DNA from: Pseudomonadota bacterium
GTDB lineage: Bacteria > Pseudomonadota > Alphaproteobacteria > Rickettsiales > UBA6187
Assembly: GCA_027620075.1 (NCBI GenBank)
Contig: JAQCEY010000002.1
Coordinates: 168,358 to 232,357 of the forward strand
Direction of reading: 5' to 3'
Length of the DNA: 64,000 bases
Positions 1-8,419 of the stretch are shown piece after piece. The translations under genes were made by a program, and so were the position numbers. A model generated the notes under the pieces. That model was not told the origin of the DNA and did not search any database. It saw nothing but the letters and a program-made list of their open reading frames with translations. How positions within the stretch are numbered: position 1 is the stretch's first letter; each line of letters opens with the position of its first letter.

Positions 1-245
1 GTAACTCCGGGCGGCTTCTTACCCAGTTCAAACCAACTAAGCCGGATTCCTGAAGTGTAGTTCTGGTCTGTTCCTGCTCCGAACAGGTCGTTTTCTACCG
101 TTAAAGTGAAATAGCCGCGGTCTTTTTTAGATTTTATATTATTATTTACAACCTCTTCAAGGCTCGGGTTGTCCTGTGCAAATGCACGTGAACACGCCAA
201 TACGCTCAGGATATTTAATATTAAGAATGTTTGTGTGAATCTCAT
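1..245 (-). CDS. LpxR-like lipid A deacylase family protein (DUF2219), 3' part outside the window
   Basis: The 5' end of a minus-strand gene; only the first 81 codons are inside. The protein opens with a signal peptide (hydrophobic stretch, then A-F-A before the mature part). After a short polar spacer comes a block reading T-V-E-N-D-L-F-G, then a G-T-D-Q-N-Y-T-S-G motif. This acidic N-D-x-F plus D-x-x-Y-T-x-G pattern is typical of the first strands of the LpxR/DUF2219 outer-membrane barrel, whose characterised members remove the 3'-acyloxyacyl chain of lipid A. The catalytic His/Ser region lies outside the window, so enzyme activity is inferred. No other gene lies close upstream. Confidence 0.7.
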   Translation of the reverse strand, partial: MRFTQTFLILNILSVLACSRAFAQDNPSLEEVVNNNIKSKKDRGYFTLTVENDLFGAGTDQNYTSGIRLSWFELGKKPPGV

Positions 246-639
246 ACCTTGGTTATAATCTAATTTACACAGTAAACAAATATAATTTTTAACCGCCGCA
301 TGAAAACAGCAGATATTTCGGCTACAAATAATAATATTATTTAAGCTCTACTTGAGAGGGCGAATTTTTGGCTAAAAACCACTAAATATTGTGGTTTCAA
401 AAAAGTTATCCACATCCTTTTGTTGAAAAAGTATAAATTTTCTATACTAGATGTTGACATATATAACATCAGCTTATACTATATGTGCATAGGCTTTCGG
501 TTGTTATCCTACTTTGCACTCCTTATGTATCTCCCTTGCGTTCAAAGTTCTAACCGGAAGCCTCCCTTTTCTTGGAAATCAAAGAAATTCAGCATTTTTT
601 ATACAAAGTTAACGGAAGTTGTCTTTAACGGTTAATAAT
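246..639. other. AT-rich intergenic region with a DnaA-box match and a small hairpin
   Basis: No convincing gene is seen. At 376-397 there is a hairpin with 7-bp arms AAACCAC/GTGGTTT and an 8-nt loop. Directly after it, at 406-414, lies TTATCCACA, an exact match to the DnaA-box consensus. No second perfect box was seen nearby, so an origin is not claimed. The region probably holds the promoter of the LpxR-like gene on the minus strand. Confidence 0.4.
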
Positions 640-693
640 CGCTAAGGCGATTTGGGGGGATTGTATTGTCAATAAATTTAGAAATACTATAAC
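640..693. repeat. Half-copy of the dispersed palindromic repeat family
   Basis: The run GGGGGATTGTATTGTC is followed by AATAAATTTAGAAATACTATAA. This matches the right half of the repeat at 10560-10699, which has GGGGATGACAACTATC then AATAAATTTTGGAAATACTATAA. It is a solo half-element whose G-rich arm has lost its C-rich partner. Confidence 0.55.
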
Positions 694-719
694 TGTATTT
701 TGTAATGTGGAACTCGTTT

Positions 720-754
720 GAGGCATCTCATAATAATTGCATATAAGATGCCTC
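720..754 (-). terminator. Hairpin downstream of the FTR1 gene
   Basis: Perfect 9-bp arms GAGGCATCT (720-728) and AGATGCCTC (746-754), extendable by about four pairs with one mismatch. It lies 19 nt beyond the FTR1 stop codon. No clear T-run follows on the minus strand, so termination efficiency is uncertain. Confidence 0.45.
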
Positions 755-773
755 AAAAATTAACACAACTAAC

Positions 774-1634
774 TTAAGCCGTACCGGTTACGGCATTCTT
801 GCCTTTGGAACGCTTACGGTTGATAAGTTGTTTTGCCGCCACAAGTATAACCAACGTACCTATATAAAATACCAATTGTATCGCATATGGTTTGGCGGTA
901 TAGCCGAAAAGGGCGTGTATTATCTGACCCAATAAACTCTCATTGCTTAGTATAAAGGACGAATCCCACACTGTGAACGCCATTGACTCGAACCAGCCCG
1001 CACTTGCCAGATATTTAGCGGCAGATGCAGACATTCCGGCACATAAAAACATCAATAACCATGTGGTAACACCGAAAACATGTTTAGGAGATATCCTCAA
1101 TAGTCCGAAATACATAGCACCGCCAAGAATCGTACCGGCAAAAAGACCCAATACCGCACCCGATATAATGCTGGACATTTCTTTCCCCGAAGCCATCATG
1201 CCATGTGTGAATAACACTATCTCCGCACCCTCTCTCAAGACAGCCAGAGCGATAACTACCGCTATAGTATATAAAGGAAGGTTGCCTTCAATAACTTCGT
1301 TGCTTACATGCCTTAGATGTGCCGTTAGTTCTCGGGCGTGTTTGCTCATCCAAAGTGCCGTAGCACCTATAACCGCTGATGCGGATAGCAATATAATTGC
1401 ATTAAACAATTCCTGTCCCAGCCCTTCGGCGGCATTAGATATTGCCTGAGCGAAGAATGCAACGACAAGTGAGCCGAAAACACCCGCACCTAAACCTATC
1501 AATATCCATTTGTTACGCTGCTCAAGCTCTTTTGCCGCAACCATAACAACCCCTAATATTATCGCTATTTCCAGTATTTCACGGAAAATAACTATAAAAA
1601 CAGGTATTACATCTGAATTTAAATATTCAAGCAT
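774..1634 (-). CDS. FTR1/EfeU-family high-affinity iron permease
   Basis: A 286-residue polytopic inner-membrane protein of about seven hydrophobic segments. Two iron-binding R-E-x-x-E motifs are visible: R-E-I-L-E at 18-22 in the first helix and R-E-G-A-E at 134-138. This duplicated motif is the signature of the FTR1/EfeU/OFeT family, which carries ferric iron across the membrane. Length is normal for EfeU. The gene follows a periplasmic cupredoxin-like gene on the same strand after 35 nt, so the two probably form an iron-uptake operon. The EfeB peroxidase and the rest of EfeO are not seen nearby. No convincing Fur or Irr operator was identified upstream. Confidence 0.92.
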   Translation of the reverse strand: MLEYLNSDVIPVFIVIFREILEIAIILGVVMVAAKELEQRNKWILIGLGAGVFGSLVVAFFAQAISNAAEGLGQELFNAIILLSASAVIGATALWMSKHARELTAHLRHVSNEVIEGNLPLYTIAVVIALAVLREGAEIVLFTHGMMASGKEMSSIISGAVLGLFAGTILGGAMYFGLLRISPKHVFGVTTWLLMFLCAGMSASAAKYLASAGWFESMAFTVWDSSFILSNESLLGQIIHALFGYTAKPYAIQLVFYIGTLVILVAAKQLINRKRSKGKNAVTGTA

Positions 1635-1669
1635 TTTAACCTTCCTTAATAAATAATCGTTTAGATAGA

Positions 1670-1996
1670 CTACTCGGCAATAATAACACCTTGTGCGGTT
1701 GCCTCGTTGAACTCACCGAAATATTTATAGCTTCCGGCTTCTACAGGTCCGACAAAAACTATAGCCTGACTATTACCGCTGATGATTTTCTCACGGTTAA
1801 GGTCGTGGCTTTCAAATTCTTCAGGAGAAGAGTCCTGATTATCAATTACAAGCTTGACCTTTTCACCTGCGGGTATCTTTGTTTCGGCAGGAATAAAAAG
1901 ATGGTCTTTAATTATAATCTTAAACTCTTTTATTTCAGCAGACGCTATGTTAGCGGAAAATAATACGGCTATAACACCTAAAAATAATGATTTCAT
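1670..1996 (-). CDS. Periplasmic cupredoxin-like protein paired with FTR1
   Basis: A 108-residue protein with a signal peptide (hydrophobic to about residue 19, A-S-A cleavage) and a small beta-rich domain. Residues 21-108 fit the cupredoxin-1/EfeO N-terminal type: K-D-H-L-F-I-P-A-E near 31-39, I-P-A-G near 41-44, a P-E-E-F-E-S segment and a C-terminal G-S-Y-K-Y-F-G-E-F strand. In this family such proteins sit beside FTR1 permeases and are thought to bind or oxidise periplasmic iron or copper. It is the first gene of the pair with the permease. The classical Cys/Met copper ligands are not obvious, so an acidic or His-based site is likely. Confidence 0.8.
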   Translation of the reverse strand: MKSLFLGVIAVLFSANIASAEIKEFKIIIKDHLFIPAETKIPAGEKVKLVIDNQDSSPEEFESHDLNREKIISGNSQAIVFVGPVEAGSYKYFGEFNEATAQGVIIAE

Positions 1997-2225
1997 AATA
2001 ATCCTCGATATTAAATAGTAATGATTCTTAATTGCGTTTCGTGTAACTAATAACTAATTTTTTCTAAAAGTGCAAGTTTTTTAAAGAATCCTAATATTTA
2101 TATAAATCTATAACAATTGCAGGCATTGATAAATTAATCGGTAAGTTAAAGAATGACATTTGGCGAATATTGTTTTATATTAATAACTAAAGGGAAATGT
2201 ATTCGGTATAAATATATAGGTAATT

Positions 2226-2963
2226 ATGCTAGTTACACGTAGGCAGGTTCACCAGCTTAAAAAGAAAATAAAGAACACAATTATGCTATTAACCATAAGC
2301 GGTGTTACTGCGTATGGGGGATTATATTTTATGGGCAAGGGGTATATTAACAAATATGATTTGCCTTTTTTGCCTGACGAAATGAATTTTTACCTTTTTT
2401 TAAACGGATATAAATTAAATGAAGTGGAGGCTTATATACCTGATGCTCCATTGCAAAAAAGACTTAAAACAAATAAAGATTTTACGAGTAAGGATAAAAA
2501 ATACAGGTATGTAGCACATTCAACAATTCAGTTTTATGGCAGGGTTTTATCAATAATAAGATATCGAATAGACGATAAAGCTGAAATATCTCCTTATGAC
2601 ATGGCATCGGGGTGGTTGGATATGTCTAGGGTGGAGCTTATAAGAAATCTTAGGTTCTCGCAGGGTGATAGGAGGTTATACACCGACCCGTGGGATACAT
2701 GGGCTCCTGATGACCCGAGAATTTCAATGAACTTTACTAATATGCATATTATACCTGCAAATAGTAAAGTTATGCAGACATTATCTACTATAAAAAAATA
2801 TGACGTATTTGAAATGGAAGGATATCTGGTAGATGTAAGAGGGGTAGAAAAAGAATATGTTTGGAATAGCTCAAGAACAAGAGCCGATATAGGGCGAGGT
2901 TCAAGCGAAATAATTTATGTAACCGGCCTAAGAAGACTTGAACCGCCTATCAAATTGGAATAA
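2226..2963 (+). CDS. Conserved membrane-anchored protein of unknown function
   Basis: A 245-residue protein with a basic N-terminus and one predicted membrane helix at about 18-36; the rest should face the periplasm. I recognise conserved blocks of an uncharacterised bacterial family: D-M-A-S-G-W (125-130), N-M-H-I-I-P-A-N (172-179), G-Y-L-V-D-V (199-204) and S-S-R-T-R-A-D-I-G-R-G-S-S-E (215-228) before the strand I-I-Y-V. Relatives commonly have Cys in the penultimate part of the last block; here it is Ser. No biochemical role is known to me. It lies 39 nt before gloB on the same strand, so co-transcription is possible. The start follows an AGG at good spacing. Confidence 0.75.
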   Translation: MLVTRRQVHQLKKKIKNTIMLLTISGVTAYGGLYFMGKGYINKYDLPFLPDEMNFYLFLNGYKLNEVEAYIPDAPLQKRLKTNKDFTSKDKKYRYVAHSTIQFYGRVLSIIRYRIDDKAEISPYDMASGWLDMSRVELIRNLRFSQGDRRLYTDPWDTWAPDDPRISMNFTNMHIIPANSKVMQTLSTIKKYDVFEMEGYLVDVRGVEKEYVWNSSRTRADIGRGSSEIIYVTGLRRLEPPIKLE

Positions 2964-3002
2964 TTTTGGAATCCAAAAAATAAAAAGAAGTATGAACAAC
3001 TT

Positions 3003-3725
3003 ATGTTCGAGATAATACAAATTGCCGTTTTACCGCATAATGCTAATTATAATTATATACTGCACGGGGAAGGGGAAACCGTAATCGTAGACCCGTCTTT
3101 ATCCGCTCCCATTATAGATGTACTCAAAGAAAAAGGGTGGCGTGCGGATAAAATAATCAACACACACCACCACTGGGATCATACTGACGGCAATATGGAG
3201 TTAAAGGAATTCTATAACGCAAAGGTAATAGGATTTTTGCAAGATGCCCATAGAATCCCCGGCATTGATATTTTCTTAAATGAAGGAGATGAAATACAAA
3301 TATGCGGTGAAAAAGCTCGGATAATGTTTCTGCCCGGTCATACGACGGGGCATATCGCCTATTATTTTGAAGAATTAGATATACTTTTCTCAGGCGATGT
3401 TATTTTCGCAATGGGTTGTGGCAGACTATTTGAAGGAACGTACGAGCAGGCATATGAAAGTTTGCAAAAAATAGTGTCACTGCCACCACATACCAAAATT
3501 TACTGTGCACATGAATATACGTTAACTAACGGTAAATTCGTTCGGACAATCGACCCTAAAAACGAAGATGTAAAAACAAGAATGCAGATTACGGAAAAAT
3601 TACGGGCACAAAATATTCCTACTATACCCACAACTGTAGAAACAGAACTAAAAACCAATCCGTTTGTCAGGGCTAAGAGTGTAGGTGAATTCGAGAAAAT
3701 AAGAAAAGCAAGGGACAGATTCTAA
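3003..3725 (+). CDS. gloB: Hydroxyacylglutathione hydrolase (glyoxalase II)
   Basis: A metallo-beta-lactamase-fold hydrolase that converts S-lactoylglutathione to lactate and glutathione, the second step of methylglyoxal detoxification. The binuclear metal motif T-H-H-H-W-D-H lies at 54-60. It is followed by L-P-G-H-T-x-G-H near 112-119, the bridging Asp in F-S-G-D, and C-A-H-E-Y near 168-172. The C-terminal substrate-binding region ends with N-P-F-V-R and basic residues typical of GloB. At 240 residues it is close to the usual 250. The start is supported by alignment to the family N-terminus. Confidence 0.93.
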   Translation: MFEIIQIAVLPHNANYNYILHGEGETVIVDPSLSAPIIDVLKEKGWRADKIINTHHHWDHTDGNMELKEFYNAKVIGFLQDAHRIPGIDIFLNEGDEIQICGEKARIMFLPGHTTGHIAYYFEELDILFSGDVIFAMGCGRLFEGTYEQAYESLQKIVSLPPHTKIYCAHEYTLTNGKFVRTIDPKNEDVKTRMQITEKLRAQNIPTIPTTVETELKTNPFVRAKSVGEFEKIRKARDRF

Positions 3726-3752
3726 CAGGAAGTGAAAAAATTCAACGTTATA

Positions 3753-3960
3753 TCAATGCTTGTTTAACCATTCATTTTGTGTTTTTTCTTTTATCTCTAT
3801 TCCCTGTAAGATACCGTCTGCGTATATATGCGTCACTCTCATGGTTATGTTAATCTGAGATACTTCATTTTCCACATGTTCTTCGTTATGCTCAGAAACG
3901 GGTTGCCCCGTTTGTTTTAAAATATCCTTTTTATTCTCAATAATTTTTCCCTTTTCCCAT
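3753..3960 (-). pseudogene. Small gene with an apparent +1 frameshift near its start
   Basis: On the minus strand an AGGAGG ribosome-binding site lies 8 nt before ATG (3960-3958), but this frame stops after seven codons (M-G-K-G-K-N-Y). Removing one A from the five-A run at about codon 5 opens a continuous frame of about 68 residues that reads on to TGA at 3753-3755. The downstream part contains I-N-I-T-M-R-V-T-H-I-Y-A-D-G followed by a basic, polar C-terminus. No known family is recognised. The near-ideal ribosome-binding site suggests a real gene that recently lost frame, a homopolymer sequencing error, or translational slippage. No alternative ATG/GTG/TTG opens the long frame early. Confidence 0.5.
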
Positions 3961-4176
3961 TGCCTTGTCCCTCCTAGTCCTTACATATCTGTTAATATTC
4001 TATTGATATCTAAATATAGCAATTTTTTGTTACAAAAACGTTTCAACATGAGGCGTTTTATAAAAAACTTTATTTTTGTAAATTAATTGAAATAAAAATA
4101 GGCACTAATGTAAAGAAAGTGTAATAAATAGTGTAAAAACAAGAACTTTTGTTATAAAAAATTAGCATTTGAACGT

Positions 4177-4209
4177 ATTGTTATCCCCGAACAAGTCGGG
4201 GATAACAAT
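4177..4209 (-). terminator. Terminator-like hairpin downstream of recA
   Basis: Perfect 14-bp arms ATTGTTATCCCCGA (4177-4190) and TCGGGGATAACAAT (4196-4209) with a 5-nt loop. It sits about 37 nt past the recA stop. The flanks are A/T-rich on both sides, so it may work in both directions. Confidence 0.65.
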
Positions 4210-4245
4210 TTTAACTCTTCAAAATTCCTTGGTGAATTATAAAGC

Positions 4246-5283
4246 TTAAGCCGGAACAGCTTCTTCTTCGGTTACGGAATCGGCATCACTTGTTTTTAAT
4301 ATTCCGGCTTTAGTAAGTATTTTCTTCTCAATCTCATTGGCCATCTCAGGATTTTCAAAAAGGAATTTACGAGCGTTTTCTTTACCCTGACCTATTCGGG
4401 TACTTTCATATGAAAACCAAGAACCTGCCTTTTCAACAATGCCCGCCTGCACACCAAGGTCGATTATCTCGCCAAGCTTGGAAATACCCTCTCCATAGAT
4501 TATGTCAAACTCAACCTGTTTGAACGGAGGGGCAACCTTATTCTTAACTACCTTAACTCTTGTCTGGCTGCCTACAACATCTTCCTTATCTTTTAAGGAG
4601 CCTATGCGTCGTATGTCAAGACGAACAGATGCATAGAACTTTAGAGCATTACCGCCTGTAGTTGTCTCAGGGCTACCGAACATAACGCCTATCTTCATAC
4701 GAATCTGGTTAATGAATATAACCGTACAGCCGGTTCGTGAAACGGAACCCGTCAACTTTCTTAGTGCCTGACTCATAAGGCGAGCCTGCAAGCCCATGTG
4801 TGAATCACCCATATCTCCATCTATCTCTGCCTTAGGAGTAAGGGCGGCTACCGAGTCAACCACAACAACATCAACCGCACCTGAGCGTACCAGAGTATCG
4901 GTTATCTCTAAAGCCTGCTCACCGTTATCCGGCTGTGATATAACCAGATTATCAATGTCAACACCAAGCTTTTTGGCATATTCGGGGTCAAGTGCATGTT
5001 CTGCATCGACAAAAGCACATGTTCCGCCTTTCTTCTGGGACTCGGCTACTATATGCAATGTAAGGGTGGTCTTACCCGAACTTTCAGGGCCGAATATCTC
5101 TATAACACGACCCTTTGGCACTCCGCCCACACCCAAAGCCATATCAAGACCAAGCGAGCCTGTAGGAATGGCGGCAACTTTCATTGTTTCTTTTTGACCA
5201 AGCTTCATGGCAGAGCCTTTCCCGAATGCCTTTTCTATTTGTGCAAGAGCAGTATCTAGTGCCTTTTGTTTATTGTCGTCCAT
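4246..5283 (-). CDS. recA: Recombinase RecA
   Basis: A 345-residue ATP-dependent strand-exchange protein, also the co-protease that triggers LexA self-cleavage. Walker A is G-P-E-S-S-G-K-T-T at 65-73, Walker B is [10 protein letters not shown], and the DNA-binding loop carries F-I-N-Q-I-R-M-K. The acidic tail ends in E-E-E-A-V-P-A. Length and start are standard. The gene lies 79 bp behind mutL on the same strand. In that gap I see no alphaproteobacterial SOS operator (GTTC-N7-GTTC or its GAAC form), so LexA control near this start is not evident. Confidence 0.98.
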   Translation of the reverse strand: MDDNKQKALDTALAQIEKAFGKGSAMKLGQKETMKVAAIPTGSLGLDMALGVGGVPKGRVIEIFGPESSGKTTLTLHIVAESQKKGGTCAFVDAEHALDPEYAKKLGVDIDNLVISQPDNGEQALEITDTLVRSGAVDVVVVDSVAALTPKAEIDGDMGDSHMGLQARLMSQALRKLTGSVSRTGCTVIFINQIRMKIGVMFGSPETTTGGNALKFYASVRLDIRRIGSLKDKEDVVGSQTRVKVVKNKVAPPFKQVEFDIIYGEGISKLGEIIDLGVQAGIVEKAGSWFSYESTRIGQGKENARKFLFENPEMANEIEKKILTKAGILKTSDADSVTEEEAVPA

Positions 5284-5362
5284 TTATATTACCTATTTTT
5301 ACGAGTTTTATTAATAACAATCAGCTATACTAAAGTTAGCGAGAGTTTGCAAAATATTTATA

Positions 5363-7234
5363 TCACCTACGACCGAAAAGCTTTTCGATATCATTTAATT
5401 TCAGTTCAACATAAGTAGGACGACCATGGTTACACTGCCCAGAATACGGAGTTTTTTCCATATCACGAAGTATGGCATTCATCTCATGTAGATTAAGTCT
5501 GCGTCCGCTCCTTACAGAGCCGTGACATGCCATAGTGCCGCAAACATGCTCAAAACTCTCCTGAACGTTTAATATCTCGCCATGTTCTTCCAAGTCGTTT
5601 GCAAGGTTCTTTATCAACCCTTGTGCGTCAACCTCTCCGAGTAATGCAGGAGTTTCACGCACTACTATAGCACTATCGCCGAACTTATCGATAATCAGCC
5701 CCATTTTCTGTAAAGCCTCTTTTTGTTCAAAAACCCTCATCGCTTCCATAGGGCTTAGCTCTACCACTTCCGGTATCAGCAATCTTTGTGATGACACGCC
5801 TTTGCCGTCCATTGCCTCTTTCATACGCTCATATACCAGCCTTTCATGTGCGGCGTGCTGGTCAACAATAACTATACCGCCCTTAGTTTGTGCAACTATG
5901 TAAGTTTCATGCAACTGACAGCGTGAAATCCCCAGCGGATAATTATTATCGTTTACTACTACATCTTCTTCTACCGGCTCATGCCTTACCGACACGAGCT
6001 GTTGTTCTTTGCTAAATAGTTGTTCTTGCGGTACGGTTGCGGAAGCCGACGGCTGCCTAAATTCAGCGATTTTTTCATTTAGTGCCGGTCTTACCTCGTT
6101 TTCTTTATTAGGGAAGTACGCACCGAAATTTCTGTTAACATCACTATATGAAGGTCTTGGAAATGCTGCAATCTTGCTTGCATTTTGCGGCTCTGATGAT
6201 GGCTTGAACGCACTTAGTGCATGTGCCGATACGGTTGAAGATGCTCTGTGTCCTGCGGTAGACAGGGCGTTTTTCAACGTGCTGACTATCAGACCGCGCA
6301 CCAGACCGTTATCACGGAACCGTACTTCTGCCTTGGTTGGGTGTACATTTACATCAACCTCACCATTGGCAAGTTCAAAGAATAATGCCACGACAGGATA
6401 TCTGTCACGGGCAAGGAAGTCCTGATACGCTGCTCTGATAGAGCCTAAAAGCAGCTTGTCCTTAACCGGACGGTTATTTACGAATATATATTGCGAATTT
6501 GCCGTACCTTTAGAATATGTCGGCAGACAAGCGTAGCCATGTAGCCTGATTCCCTCTCTGGCAGTGTCCACCTCAATGGAATTTGCGTCAAAGTCACGGG
6601 ATATCAGGTCATTTAAGCGTTCATTAAGCTTGCCGCCTTTAGAGGTGTTTATAAGTTCTTTTTTCTCATTTTTAAGTGTAAAGCCCACATGCGGATTAGC
6701 CATTGCAAGTTTAGTAATAACTTCCTGTATATATATCGTCTCTGTTTTTTCGGTCTTTAAAAATTTCAATCTGGCAGGAGTTGCAAAGAACAGGTCACGC
6801 ACCTCTATTTTTGTACCCCTGCTTATCTGTGCGGGGAAAACTTCCGATTTTTCACCGCCATCTACTTTTATTGCCCATGCGTCATTTTCTCCTTCGTGGC
6901 GGCTGGTTACGGTCATACGTGAAACCGAACCGATAGAAGGCAGAGCCTCGCCCCTGAACCCTAAGAAATTTATATCGAACAAATCATCATCGGAAAGTTT
7001 TGATGTAGCGTGCCTTTCAAGGCATAGGTCAAGCTCATCGGCCGTCATGCCTTTACCGTTATCGGCAACCGATACAAGATTACGTCCGCCGTTATTTACA
7101 ACCACATCAATTTGTGTAGAGCCTGCATCTATGGCATTTTCAACCAACTCTTTAACAACTGATGCAGGTCTTTCTATCACTTCTCCGGCAGCAATTCTGT
7201 TTATTGTAGTAGGGGATAATATGTGTAGTTTCAT
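5363..7234 (-). CDS. mutL: DNA mismatch repair protein MutL
   Basis: A 623-residue GHKL ATPase that couples mismatch recognition by MutS to strand incision. The N-terminal ATPase motifs are E-N-A-I-D-A-G (32-38), D-N-G-K-G-M (58-63) and G-F-R-G-E-A-L (92-98). A variable linker covers about 325-430. The C-terminal domain has D-Q-H-A-x2-E-x4-E at 458-469, plus A-C-H-G and C-N-H-G-R-P segments. These are the metal-site motifs of endonuclease-type MutL, so this protein probably nicks DNA itself, as in species without MutH. It is divergent from ctrA and upstream of recA. Confidence 0.96.
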   Translation of the reverse strand: MKLHILSPTTINRIAAGEVIERPASVVKELVENAIDAGSTQIDVVVNNGGRNLVSVADNGKGMTADELDLCLERHATSKLSDDDLFDINFLGFRGEALPSIGSVSRMTVTSRHEGENDAWAIKVDGGEKSEVFPAQISRGTKIEVRDLFFATPARLKFLKTEKTETIYIQEVITKLAMANPHVGFTLKNEKKELINTSKGGKLNERLNDLISRDFDANSIEVDTAREGIRLHGYACLPTYSKGTANSQYIFVNNRPVKDKLLLGSIRAAYQDFLARDRYPVVALFFELANGEVDVNVHPTKAEVRFRDNGLVRGLIVSTLKNALSTAGHRASSTVSAHALSAFKPSSEPQNASKIAAFPRPSYSDVNRNFGAYFPNKENEVRPALNEKIAEFRQPSASATVPQEQLFSKEQQLVSVRHEPVEEDVVVNDNNYPLGISRCQLHETYIVAQTKGGIVIVDQHAAHERLVYERMKEAMDGKGVSSQRLLIPEVVELSPMEAMRVFEQKEALQKMGLIIDKFGDSAIVVRETPALLGEVDAQGLIKNLANDLEEHGEILNVQESFEHVCGTMACHGSVRSGRRLNLHEMNAILRDMEKTPYSGQCNHGRPTYVELKLNDIEKLFGRR

Positions 7235-7350
7235 AAAAAATATTTTAATTATTTCATTTTTTTATACGTTACTATATACATCTGAATCGTTAAATTCAAA
7301 CTATGTCTTTTATTAGTTTTTAATTATAAAAAAGGACTTTTTTAGATTTT

Positions 7351-7452
7351 TTAAGGACTCGTTAACTATTTGTTAACTATTTGAGTGCATTTTAGTTAAC
7401 GCTTAGTTAATTTGATGCATTTTTTTGTCACGATTGTTTAAAATGATATTAA
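7351..7452 (+). promoter_or_regulatory. Four perfect CtrA boxes and a CcrM-type GANTC site before ctrA
   Basis: Four exact TTAA-N7-TTAA sites lie in 102 bp: 7351-7365, 7362-7376 (sharing one TTAA with the first), 7396-7410 and 7438-7452. A GACTC site, the GANTC target of the CcrM methylase, occupies 7356-7360 inside the first box. In Caulobacter, CtrA binds its own promoter region and one promoter is repressed by GANTC methylation. The same arrangement here implies cell-cycle autoregulation. The region also separates ctrA from divergent mutL. The rest of 7235-7592 is AT-rich with no further gene. Confidence 0.85.
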
Positions 7453-7592
7453 TAGTTATATTTTCCTTGAAAAATAAAACTTTTAATGTGAAAGTAAGTG
7501 GTCAACATTGAAAGATGTTTTTAACATTAATTTTTTATAATAATAACTTTATAACAATGTATGTTTAAATTTTTCCGTAGGAGCTTTAGAGA

Positions 7593-8315
7593 ATGCGAGT
7601 ATTATTAGTTGAGGATGATTCTGCAACGGCAAGGTCAATTGAATTGGCTTTAGCTTCAGAGGGTATAGTCTGTGATATTGCAAATTTAGGGGAAGAAGGT
7701 TTAGAGATCGGCAAAATCTACGATTACGATATAATCATTCTTGATTTGATGCTACCTGATATAGACGGATACGAAGTTTTGTTACGCCTTCGTTCTGCAA
7801 AAATACAGGTTCCTATACTTATATTGTCGGGTTTATCCGGCAGTGAGCAGAAAATTAAAGGTTTAAGCTTCGGTGCCGATGACTATCTTACCAAGCCTTT
7901 CAACCGTGGTGAGTTGGTTGCCCGTATTCAGGCTATAGTAAGGCGTTCTAAAGGTTACTCCGATTCGGTAATACAGATTGATGACCGCATTGTTATGAAT
8001 CTTGACAGCCGTACCGTTGAAATTGATAAATCACCTGTTCATCTTACTTCAAAAGAATACGGCATATTAGAGCTTCTTGTTCTTCGTCGAGGCTCTTTAA
8101 TTACCAAAGAGATGTTTTTAAACCATTTATATGGCGGCATTGATGAACCTGACCTTAAAATTATAGACGTATTCGTATGTAAATTACGTAAGAAGCTGGC
8201 TAAGATTACGGGCGGGTTTAACTATATCGACACCGTTTGGGGTAGAGGTTATATCTTAAAAGAGAATGTGTCCGAAGATGCGGAGGCCGCCGTTCCTGCC
8301 GAGCAAGGAGCCTGA
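7593..8315 (+). CDS. ctrA: Cell-cycle response regulator CtrA
   Basis: A 240-residue OmpR-family regulator. The receiver domain (1-120) starts with the characteristic [15 protein letters not shown] and carries the phospho-acceptor D51 in I-I-L-D-L and K101 in L-T-K-P-F. The winged helix (about 125-232) ends with D-T-V-W-G-R-G-Y. CtrA is the essential alphaproteobacterial master regulator that binds TTAA-N7-TTAA to control division, polarity and replication. The tail lacks a hydrophobic degron like that of Caulobacter and ends A-V-P-A-E-Q-G-A. An AGGAG precedes the start. Its upstream region carries four CtrA boxes. Confidence 0.97.
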   Translation: MRVLLVEDDSATARSIELALASEGIVCDIANLGEEGLEIGKIYDYDIIILDLMLPDIDGYEVLLRLRSAKIQVPILILSGLSGSEQKIKGLSFGADDYLTKPFNRGELVARIQAIVRRSKGYSDSVIQIDDRIVMNLDSRTVEIDKSPVHLTSKEYGILELLVLRRGSLITKEMFLNHLYGGIDEPDLKIIDVFVCKLRKKLAKITGGFNYIDTVWGRGYILKENVSEDAEAAVPAEQGA

Positions 8316-8419
8316 AAGGGGAAGACTCCGGCGGAGGATTTGTGAAGAAGTGACTAATCTTAAATATAACGGGCGAACTTGTCGCAGTGCTTGATTTTGC
8401 GGTTTAGTGAAAATTCTTA

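Noticed and set aside
420-635. Open frame of 71 codons beginning with TTG
   Set aside because: No ribosome-binding site, no recognisable domain, odd amino-acid composition, and it runs through AT-rich intergenic DNA.
246-640. Possible replication origin
   Set aside because: Only one perfect DnaA box and no CtrA-box cluster were seen here; insufficient support.
943-1449. Long frame antisense to the FTR1 gene
   Set aside because: It mirrors the codon structure of a clearly recognised gene and has no family features of its own.
1997-2100. Possible Fur or Irr operator before the cupredoxin-FTR1 pair
   Set aside because: TAGTAATGATTCTTAATT is only loosely similar to a Fur box, and no symmetric site of good quality is present.
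5284-5362. Possible SOS operator before recA
   Set aside because: No GTTC-N7-GTTC or GAAC form is present in the mutL-recA gap; LexA control cannot be claimed from this stretch.
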